Source: Utricularia gibba (taxonomy: Eukaryota; Streptophyta; Magnoliopsida; Lamiales; Lentibulariaceae). Taken from it: a stretch of DNA of 23,994 bases. The translations under genes and the position numbers were made by a program. The DNA lies in NCBI GenBank assembly GCA_002189035.1, contig NEEC01000241.1:1-23994 (forward strand), written 5' to 3'. Each line of letters opens with the position of its first letter. Positions within the stretch are counted from its first letter, which is position 1. A model generated the notes under the pieces. The model made no database searches. It was not told where the DNA came from and saw nothing but the letters and a program-made list of their open reading frames with translations. Positions 10,901 to 21,600 of the stretch are shown here, in pieces.

Positions 10901-13900
10901 AGGCAGCCAATTAAAACCCAACGTTAAGAAATGCATCAAGTTTTTTGCCGAGCCACAAATGACTATGGGCCCGAGCTCGACTCGACCTCCTTCTCGATAC
11001 CGTTGCCACGAGAGCGCCTCCTCAGATATAAAGCATGCGGTTGAGAAAACCATTTTGGGTGCTCATGACATCCTAACTTCAATAAGTGCAGCACGATTTT
11101 CGTCGAGTAGGACCCGATGTGGCAAAGGAGTCAACCTTGGGTCAGAACGAAGTTCACAACGACATCACCCGCCCAAAAACGACAAGCTTTTCCTTGAGAA
11201 ACCATGTAGGCAGCCAATTAAAACCCAACGTTAAGAAATGCATCAAGTTTTTTGCCGAGCCACAAATGACTATGGGCCCGAGCTCGACTCGACCTCCTTC
11301 TCGATACCGTTGCCCCACGAGAGCGCCTCCTCAGATATAAAGCATGCGGTTGAGAAAACCATTTTGGGTGCTCATGACATCCTAACTTCAATAAGTGCAG
11401 CACGATTTTCGTCGAGTAGGACCCGATGTGGCAAAGGAGTCAGACCGAACCTTGGGTCAGAACGAAGTTCACAACGACATCACCCGCCCAAAAACGACAA
11501 GCTTTTCCTTGAGAAACCATGTAGGCAGCCAATTAAAACCCAACGTTAAGAAATGCATCAAGTTTTTTGCCGAGCCACAAATGACTATGGGCCCGAGCTC
11601 GACTCGACCTCCTTCTCGATACCGTTGCCCCACGAGAGCGCCTCCTCAGATATAAAGCATGCGGTTGAGAAAACCATTTTGGGTGCTCATGACATCCTAA
11701 CTTCAATAAGTGCAGCACGATTTTCGTCGAGTAGGACCCGATGTGGCAAAGGAGTCAGACCGAACCTTGGGTCAGAACGAAGTTCACAACGACATCACCG
11801 CCCAAAAACGACAAGCTTTTCCTTGAGAAACCATGTAGGCAGCCAATTAAAACCCAACGTTAAGAAATGCATCAAGTTTTTTGCCGAGCCACAAATGACT
11901 ATGGGCCCGAGCTCGACTCGACCTCCTTCTCGATACCGTTGCCCCACGAGAGCGCCTCCTCAGATATAAAGCATGCGGTTGAGAAAACCATTTTGGTGCT
12001 CATGACATCCTAACTTCAATAAGTGCAGCACGATTTTCGTCGAGTAGGACCCGATGTGGAAAAGGAACCTTGGGTCAGAACGAAGTTCACAACGACATCA
12101 CCCGCCCAAAAACGACAAGCTTTTCCTTGAGAAACCATGTAGGCAGCCAATTAAAACCCAACGTTAAGAAATGCATCAAGTTTTTTGCCGAGCACAAATG
12201 ACTATGGGCCCGAGCTCGACTCGACCTCCTTCTCGATACCGTTGCCCCACGAGAGCGCCTCCTCAGATATAAAGCATGCGGTTGAGAAAACCATTTTGGG
12301 TGCTCATGACATCCTAACTTCAATAAGTGCAGCACGATTTTCGTCGAGTAGGACCCGATGTGGCAAAGGAACCTTGGGTCAGAACGAAGTTCACAACGAC
12401 ATCACCCGCCCAAAAACGACAAGCTTTTCCTTGAGAAACCATGTAGGCAGCCAATTAAAACCCAACGTTAAGAAATGCATCAAGTTTTTTGCCGAGCCAC
12501 AAATGACTATGGGCCCGAGCTCGACTCGACCTCCTTCTCGATACCGTTGCCCCACGAGAGCGCCTCCTCAGATATAAAGCATGCGGTTGAGAAAACCATT
12601 TTGGGTGCTCATGACATCCTAACTTCAATAAGTGCAGCACGATTTTCGTCGAGTAGGACCGATGTGGCAAAGGAACCTTGGGTCAGAACGAAGTTCACAA
12701 CGACATCACCCGCCAAAAACGACAAGCTTTTCCTTGAGAAACCATGTAGGCAGCCAATTAAAACCCAACGTTAAGAAATGCATCAAGTTTTTTGCCGAGC
12801 CACAAATGACTATGGGCCCGAGCTCGACTCGACCTCCTTCTCGATACCGTTGCCCCACGAGAGCGCCTCCTCAGATATAAAGCATGCGGTTGAGAAAACC
12901 ATTTTGGGTGCTCATGACATCCTAACTTCAATAAGTGCAGCACGATTTTCGTCGAGTAGGACCCGATGTGGCAAAGGAACCTTGGGTCAGAACGAAGTTC
13001 ACAACGACATCACCCGCCCAAAAACGACAAGCTTTTCCTTGAGAAACCATGTAGGCAGCCAATTAAAACCCAACGTTAAGAAATGCATCAAGTTTTTTGC
13101 CGAGCTACAAATGACTATGGGCCCGAGCTCGACTCGACCTCCTTCTCGATACCGTTGCCCCACGAGAGCGCCTCCTCAGATATAAAGCATGCGGTTGAGA
13201 AAACCATTTTGGGTGCTCATGACATCCTAACTTCAATAAGTGCAGCACGATTTTCGTCGAGTAGGACCCGATGTGGCAAAGGAGTCAGACCGAACCTTGG
13301 GTCAGAACGAAGTTCACAACGACATCACCCGCCCAAAAACGACAAGCTTTTCCTTGAGAAACCATGTAGGCAGCCAATTAAAACCCAACGTTAAGAAATG
13401 CATCAAGTTTTTTGCCGAGCCACAAATGACTATGGGCCCGAGCTCGACTCGACCTCCTTCTCGATACCGTTGCCCCACGAGAGCGCCTCCTCAGATATAA
13501 AGCATGCGGTTGAGAAAACCATTTTGGGTGCTCATGACATCCTAACTTCAATAAGTGCAGCACGATTTTCGTCGAGTAGGACCCGATGTGGCAAAGGAAC
13601 CTTGGGTCAGAACGAAGTTCACAACGACATCACCCGCCCAAAAACGACAAGCTTTTCCTTGAGAAACCATGTAGGCAGCCAATTAAAACCCAACGTTAAG
13701 AAATGCATCAAGTTTTTTGCCGAGCACAAATGACTATGGGCCCGAGCTCGACTCGACCTCCTTCTCGATACCGTTGCCCCACGAGAGCGCCTCCTCAGAT
13801 ATAAAGCATGCGGTTGAGAAAACCATTTTGGGTGCTCATGACATCCTAACTTCAATAAGTGCAGCACGATTTTCGTCGAGTAGGACCCGATGTGGCAAAG

Positions 13901-16008
13901 GAGTCAGACCGAACCTTGGGTCAGAACGAAGTTCACAACGACATCACCCGCCCAAAAACGACAAGCTTTTCCTTGAGAAACCATGTAGGCAGCCAATTAA
14001 AACCCAACGTTAAGAAATGCATCAAGTTTTTTGCCGAGCACAAATGACTATGGGCCCGAGCTCGACTCGACCTCCTTCTCGATACCGTTGCCCCACGAGA
14101 GCGCCTCCTCAGATATAAAGCATGCGGTTGAGAAAACCATTTTGGGTGCTCATGACATCCTAACTTCAATAAGTGCAGCACGATTTTCGTCGAGTAGGAC
14201 CCGATGTGAGTCAGACCCCTTGGGTCAGAACGAAGTTCACAACGACATCACCCGCCCAAAAACGACAAGCTTTTCCTTGAGAAACCATGTAGGCAGCCAA
14301 TTAAAACCCAACGTTAAGAAATGCATCAAGTTTTTTGCCGAGCCACAAATGACTATGGGCCCGAGCTCGACTCGACCTCCTTCTCGATACCGTTGCCCCA
14401 CGAGAGCGCCTCCTCAGATATAAAGCATGCGGTTGAGAAAACCATTTTGGGTGCTCATGACATCCTAACTTCAATAAGTGCAGCACGATTTTCGTCGAGT
14501 AGGACCCGATGTGGCAAAGGAACCTTGGGTCAGAACGAAGTTCACAACGACATCACCCGCCCAAAAACGACAAGCTTTTCCTTGAGAAACCATGTAGGCA
14601 GCCAATTAAAACCCAACGTTAAGAAATGCATCAAGTTTTTTGCCGAGCCACAAATGACTATGGGCCCGAGCTCGACTCGACCTCCTTCTCGATACCGTTG
14701 CCCACGAGAGCGCCTCCTCAGATATAAAGCATGCGGTTGAGAAAACCATTTTGGGTGCTCATGACATCCTAACTTCAATAAGTGCAGCACGATTTTCGTC
14801 GAGTAGGACCCGATGTGGCAAAGGAGTCAGACCGAACCTTGGGTCAGAACGAAGTTCACAACGACATCACCCGCCCAAAAACGACAAGCTTTTCCTTGAG
14901 AAACCATGTAGGCAGCCAATTAAAACCCAACGTTAAGAAATGCATCAAGTTTTTTGCCGAGCCACAAATGACTATGGGCCCGAGCTCGACTCGACCTCCT
15001 TCTCGATACCGTTGCCCCACGAGAGCGCCTCCTCAGATATAAAGCATGCGGTTGAGAAAACCATTTTGGGTGCTCATGACATCCTAACTTCAATAAGTGC
15101 AGCACGATTTTCGTCGAGTAGGACCCGATGTGGCAAAGGAACCTTGGGTCAGAACGAAGTTCACAACGACATCACCCGCCCAAAAACGACAAGCTTTTCC
15201 TTGAGAAACCATGTAGGCAGCCAATTAAAACCCAACGTTAAGAAATGCATCAAGTTTTTTGCCGAGCCACAAATGACTATGGGCCCGAGCTCGACTCGAC
15301 CTCCTTCTCGATACCGTTGCCCCACGAGAGCGCCTCCTCAGATATAAAGCATGCGGTTGAGAAAACCATTTTGGGTGCTCATGACATCCTAACTTCAATA
15401 AGTGCAGCACGATTTTCGTCGAGTAGGACCCGATGTGGCAAAGGAGTCAGACCGAACCTTGGGTCAGAACGAAGTTCACAACGACATCACCCGCCCAAAA
15501 ACGACAAGCTTTTCCTTGAGAAACCATGTAGGCAGCCAATTAAAACCCAACGTTAAGAAATGCATCAAGTTTTTTGCCGAGCACAAATGACTATGGGCCC
15601 GAGCTCGACTCGACCTCCTTCTCGATACCGTTGCCCACGAGAGCGCCTCCTCAGATATAAAGCATGCGGTTGAGAAAACCATTTTGGGTGCTTATGACAT
15701 CCTAACTTCAATAAGTGCATCACGATTTTCGTCGAGTAGGACCCGATGTGGCAAAGGAGTCAGACCGAACCTTGGGTCAGAACGAAGTTCACAACGACAT
15801 CACCGCCCAAAACGACAAGCTTTTCCTTGAGAAACCATGTAGGCAGCCAATTAAAACCCAACGTTAGAAATGCATCAAGTTTTTTGCCGAGCACAAATGA
15901 CTATGGGCCCGAGCTCGACTCGACCTCCTTCTCGATACCGTTGCCCCACGAGAGCGCCTCCTCAGATATAAAGCATGCGGTTGAGAAAACCATTTTGGGT
16001 GCTCATGA

Positions 16009-16555
16009 CATCCTAACTTCAATAAGTGCAGCACGATTTTCGTCGAGTAGGACCCGATGTGGCAAAGGAACCTTGGGTCAGAACGAAGTTCACAACGACA
16101 TCACCCGCCCAAAAACGACAAGCTTTTCCTTGAGAAACCATGTAGGCAGCCAATTAAAACCCAACGTTAAGAAATGCATCAAGTTTTTTGCCGAGCTACA
16201 AATGACTATGGGCCCGAGCTCGACTCGACCTCCTTCTCGATACCGTTGCCCCACGAGAGCGCCTCCTCACAAGCCATTTTCCTGACATGAGCAAACCCGA
16301 TGTGCAAAGGAACCTTGGGTCAGAACGAAGTTCACAACGACATCACCCGCCCAAAAACGACAAGCTTTTCCTTGAGAAACCATGTAGGCAGCCAATTAAA
16401 ACCCAACGTTAAGAAATGCATCAAGTTTTTTGCCGAGCCACAAATGACTATGGGCCCGAGCTCGACTCGACCTCCTTCTCGATACCGTTGCCCCACGAGA
16501 GCGCCTCCTCAGATATAAAGCATGCGGTTGAGAAAACCATTTTGGGTGCTCATGA
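16009..16555 (+). repeat. Two satellite monomers fused by a roughly 63-bp loss
   Basis: The first copy is normal up to GCGCCTCCTCA near 16268. It then continues CAAGCCATTTTCCTGACATG and AGCAAACCCGATGTG, so the end of one monomer and the beginning of the next are mostly missing. Together the two copies span 547 bp where about 610 is expected. The remnants CCATTTT and TGACAT show that the missing interval is degraded in pieces rather than cut cleanly. The second copy resumes a normal short-class sequence from AACCTTGGG. Confidence 0.85.
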
Positions 16556-18284
16556 CATCCTAACTTCAATAAGTGCAGCACGATTTCGTCGAGTAGGACC
16601 CGATGTGGCAAAGGAGTCAGACCGAACCTTGGGTCAGAACGAAGTTCACAACGACATCACCGCCCAAAAACGACAAGCTTTTCCTTGAGAAACCATGTAG
16701 GCAGCCAATTAAAACCCAACGTTAAGAAATGCATCAAGTTTTTTGCCGAGCACAAATGACTATGGGCCCGAGCTCGACTCGACCTCCTTCTCGATACCGT
16801 TGCCCCACGAGAGCGCCTCCTCAGATATAAAGCATGCGGTTGAGAAAACCATTTTGGGTGCTCATGACATCCTAACTTCAATAAGTGCAGCACGATTTTC
16901 GTCGAGTAGGACCCGATGTGGCAAAGGAGTCAGACTTGAGAAACCATTGGGTAGGCAGCCAATTAAAACCCAACGTTAAGAAATGCATCAAGTTTTTTGC
17001 CGAGCCACAAATGACTATGGGCCCGAGCTCGACTCGACCTCCTTCTCGATACCGTTGCCCCACGAGAGCGCCTCCTCAGATATAAAGCATGCGGTTGAGA
17101 AAACCATTTTGGGTGCTCATGACATCCTAACTTCAATAAGTGCAGCACGATTTTCGTCGAGTAGGACCCGATGTGGCAAAGGAGTCAGACCGAATTGGGT
17201 CAGAAAAGTTCACAACGACATCGTTAGAAACCATGTAGGCAATGCATCAAGTTTTTTTGCCGAGCCACAAATGACTATGGGCCCGAGCTCGACTCGACCT
17301 CCTTCTCGATACCGTTGCCCCACGAGAGCGCCTCCTCAGATATAAAGCATGCGGTTGAGAAAACCATTTTGGGTGCTCATGACATCCTAACTTCAATAAG
17401 TGCAGCACGATTTTCGTCGAGTAGGACCCGATGTGGCAAAGGAAGACCCTTGGGTCAGAACGAAGTTCACAACGACATCACCCGCCCAAAAACGACAAGC
17501 TTTTCCTTGAGAAACCATGTAGGCAGCCAATTAAAACCCAACGTTAAGAAATGCATCAAGTTTTTTGCCGAGGCAGCCCCAACGTTAAGAAATGCAAATG
17601 ACTATGGGCAAAGGAACCGGGTCAGAACGAGCTCAAGTTTTTTGCCGAGCACAAATGACTCGACGCCTCCTCAGATATAAAGCATGCGGTTGAGAAAACC
17701 ATTTTGGGTGCCTTCCCGATGTGGCAAAGGAGTCAGATTCACCGTTGCATCAAGTTTTTTGCCGAGCCACAAATGACTATGGGCCCGAGCTCGACTCGAC
17801 CCTCTCGATACCGTTGCCCCACGAGAGCGCCTCCTCAGATAAAGCATGCGGTTGAGAAAACCATTTTGGGTGCTCATGACATCCTAACTTCAATAAGTGC
17901 AGCACGATTTTCGTCGAGGACCGATGTGGCAAAGGAAGACCGAACCTAGGACCCGATGATACCGTTGCCCACGAGAGCGCCTCCTCAGATATAAAGCATG
18001 CGGTTGAGAAAACCATTTTGGCAAGTAGGACCCGATGTGGCAAAGAACCTTGGGTCAGAACGAAGTTCACAACGAAAAAACGACAAGCTTTTCCTTGGGC
18101 AGCCAATTAAAACCCAACGTTAAGAAATGCATCAAGTTTTTTGCCGAGCCACAAATGACTATGGGCCCGAGCTCGACTCGACCTCCTTCTCGATACCGTC
18201 AGAACCCGAAGTTCACATCAAGTTTTTTGCCGAGCTACAAATGACCGTTGCCCCACGAGAGCGCCTCCTCAGATATAAAGATGA

Positions 18285-18404
18285 CATCCTAACTTCAATA
18301 AGTGCAGCACGATTTTCCATGTGGCAAAGGAACCTTGGGTCAGAACGAAGTTCACAACGAAGAAACCATGTAAACGACCTCCTTCTCGAACCGTTGCTTC
18401 ATGA
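18285..18404 (+). repeat. Severely shortened 120-bp satellite monomer
   Basis: Between two intact CATCCTAACTTCAATAAG motifs only 120 bp remain. Pieces from across the monomer are kept in order: the GTGCAGCACGATTTTC start, CATGTGGCAAAGGAACC, GTTCACAACGA, AGAAACCATGTA, ACGACCTCCTTCTCGA, CCGTTGC and the monomer end. This is the shortest copy in the window. Loss through at least five separate internal gaps is hard to obtain from a single recombination event. Confidence 0.85.
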
Positions 18405-18619
18405 CATCCTAACTTCAATAAGTGCAGCACGATTCCTTGAGAAACCATGTAGGCAGCCAATTAAAACCCAACGTTAAGAAATGCATCAAGTTTTTTGCCG
18501 AGCCACAAATGACTATGGGCCCGAGCTCGACTCGACCTCCTTCTCGATACCGTTGCCCACGAGAGCGCCTCCTCAGATATAAAGCATGCGGTTGAGAAAA
18601 CCATTTTGGGTGCTCATGA

Positions 18620-21600
18620 CATCCTAACTTCAATAAGTGCATCACGATTTTCGTCGAGTAGGACCCGATGTGGCAAAGAACCTTGGGTCAGAACGAAGTT
18701 CACAACGACATCACCGCCCAAAAACGACAAGCTTTTCCTTGAGAAACCATGTAGGCAGCCAATTAAAACCCAACGTTAAGAAATGCATCAAGTTTTTTGC
18801 CGAGCACAAATGACTATGGGCCCGAGCTCGACTCGACCTCCTTCTCGATACCGTTGCCCCAGAGAGCGCCTCCTCAGATATAAAGCATGCGGTTGAGAAA
18901 ACCATTTTGGTGCTCATGACATCCTAACTTCAATAAGTGCAGCACGATTTTCGTCGAGTAGGACCCGATGTGGCAAAGGAGTCAGACCTTGGGTCAGAAC
19001 GAAGTTCACAACGACATCACCCGCCCAAAAACGACAAGCTTTTCCTTGAGAAACCATGTAGGCAGCCAATTAAAACCCAACGTTAAGAAATGCATCAAGT
19101 TTTTTGCCGAGCACAAATGACTATGGGCCCGAGCTCGACTCGACCTCCTTCTCGATACCGTTGCCCCACGAGAGCGCTCCTCAGATATAAAGCATGCGGT
19201 TGAGAAAACCATTTTGGGTGCTCATGACATCCTAACTTCAATAAGTGCAGCACGATTTTCGTCGAGTAGGACCCGATGTGGCAAAGAACCTTGGGTCAGA
19301 ACGAAGTTCACAACGACATCACCCGCCCAAAAACGACAAGCTTTTCCTTGAGAAACCATGTAGGCAGCCAATTAAAACCCAACGTTAAGAAATGCATCAA
19401 GTTTTTTGCCGAGCCACAAATGACTATGGGCCCGAGCTCGACTCGACCTCCTTCTCGATACCGTTGCCCCAGAGCGCCTCTCAGATATAAAGCATGCGGT
19501 TGAGAAAACCATTTTGGGTGCTCATGACATCCTAACTTCAATAAGTGCAGCACGATTTTCGTCGAGTAGGACCCGATGTGGCAAAGAGAACCTTGGGTCA
19601 GAACGAAGTTCACAACGACATCACCGCCAAAAACGACAAGCTTTTCCTTGAGAAACCATGTAGGCAGCCAATTAAAACCCAACGTTAAGAAATGCATCAA
19701 GTTTTTTGCCGAGCACAAATGACTATGGGCCCGAGCTCGACTCGACCTCCTTCTCGATACCGTTGCCCCACGAGAGCGCCTCCTCAGATATAAAGCATGC
19801 GGTTGAGAAAACCATTTTGGGTGCTCATGACATCCTAACTTCAATAAGTGCAGCACGATTTTCGTCGAGTAGGACCCGATGTGGCAAAGAACCTTGGGTC
19901 AGAACGAAGTTCACAACGACATCACCCGCCCAAAAACGACAAGCTTTTCCTTGAGAAACCATGTAGGCAGCCAATTAAAACCCAACGTTAAGAAATGCAT
20001 CAAGTTTTTTGCCGAGCACAAATGACTATGGCCCGAGCTCGACTCGACCTCCTTCTCGATACCGTTGCCCCACGAGAGCGCCTCCTCAGATATAAAGCAT
20101 GCGGTTGAGAAAACCATTTTGGGTGCTCATGACATCCTAACTTCAATAAGTGCAGCACGATTTTCGTCGAGTAGGACCCGATGTGGCAAAGGAGTCAGGA
20201 ACCTTGGTCAGAACGAAGTTCACAACGACATCACCCGCCCAAAAACGACAAGCTTTTCCTTGAGAAACCATGTAGGCAGCCAATTAAAACCCAACGTTAA
20301 GAAATGCATCAAGTTTTTTGCCGAGCCACAAATGACTATGGCCCGAGCTCGACTCGACCCTCCTCTCGATACCGTTGCCCCACGAGAGCGCCTCCTCAGA
20401 TATAAAGCATGCGGTTGAGAAAACCATTTTGGGTGCTCATGACATCCTAACTTCAATAAGTGCAGCACGATTTCGTCGAGTAGGACCCGATGTGGCAAAG
20501 GAGTCAGACCGAACCTTGGTCAGAACGAAGTTCACAACGACATCACCCGCCCAAAAACGACAAGCTTTTCCTTGAGAAACCATGTAGGCAGCCAATTAAA
20601 AACCCAACGTTAAGAAATGCATCAAGTTTTTTGCCGAGCCACAAATGACTATGGGCCCGAGCTCGACTCGACCTCCTTCTCGATACCGTTGCCCCACGAG
20701 AGCGCCTCCTCAGATATAAAGCATGCGGTTGAGAAAACCATTTTGGGTGCTCATGACATCCTAACTTCAATAAGTGCAGCACGATTTTCGTCGAGTAGGA
20801 CCCGATGTGGCAAAGGAACCTTGGGTCAGAACGAAGTTCACAACGACATCACCCGCCCAAAAACGACAAGCTTTTCCTTGAGAAACCATGTAGGCAGCCA
20901 ATTAAAACCCAACGTTAAGAAATGCATCAAGTTTTTTGCCGAGCCACAAATGACTATGGGCCCGAGCTCGACTCGACCTCCTTCTCGATACCGTTGCCCA
21001 CGAGAGCCTCCTCAGATATAAAGCATGCGGTTGAGAAAACCATTTTGGGTGCTCATGACATCCTAACTTCAATAAGTGCAGCACGATTTTCGTCGAGTAG
21101 GACCCGATGTGGCAAAGGAGTCAGACCGAACCTTGGGTCAGAACGAAGTTCACAACGACATCACCCGCCCAAAAACGACAAGCTTTTCCTTGAGAAACCA
21201 TGTAGGCAGCCAATTAAAACCCAACGTTAAGAAATGCATCAAGTTTTTTGCCGAGCCACAAATGACTATGGGCCCGAGCTCGACTCGACCTCCTTCTCGA
21301 TACCGTTGCCCCACGAGAGCGCCTCCTCAGATATAAAGCATGCGGTTGAGAAAACCATTTTGGGTGCTCATGACATCCTAACTTCAATAAGTGCAGCACG
21401 ATTTTCGTCGAGTAGGACCCGATGTGGAAAACCTTGGGTCAGAACGAAGTTCACAACGACATCACCGCCCAAAAACGACAAGCTTTTCCTTGAGAAACCA
21501 TGTAGGCAGCCAATTAAAACCCAACGTTAAGAAATGCATCAAGTTTTTTGCCGAGCCACAAATGACTATGGCCCGAGCTCGACTCGACCTCCTTCTCGAT

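Larger units (their letters stand above)
6463..16008 (+). repeat. Array block 2: 31 highly uniform monomers
   Basis: Monomers start at 6463, 6766, 7076, 7391, 7694, 7999, 8303, 8615, 8920, 9231, 9535, 9842, 10147, 10450, 10760, 11069, 11378, 11693, 12006, 12310, 12615, 12918, 13223, 13538, 13842, 14156, 14461, 14765, 15080, 15385 and 15698. Fifteen are short, twelve long and four intermediate at the 10-bp site. Copies differ by few bases, and several are identical. Differences are mostly one-base indels plus a few recurrent substitution sites (GCAG/GCAT, GAGCCA/GAGCTA, CTCATG/CTTATG). Such uniformity indicates recent amplification or efficient homogenisation, or better consensus polishing here. 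Confidence 0.95.
16009..18619 (+). repeat. Array block 3: scrambled zone of truncated and chimeric monomers
   Basis: The regular period is lost here. Distances between successive CATC(C)TAACTT motifs are 547, 312, 255, 260, 497, 405, 120 and 215 bp. Only the copy at 16556-16867 is intact. All pieces are still this satellite in the same orientation, but they join at wrong places, for example at 16270-16296, 16934-16952, 17190-17250, 17570-17640, 17709-17755, 17916-17960, 18018-18100, 18198-18250, 18314-18400 and 18434. Some junctions skip forward and some jump backward within the monomer. No foreign DNA is inserted. The cause may be real rearrangement or a poor consensus over misaligned noisy reads. 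Confidence 0.9.
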
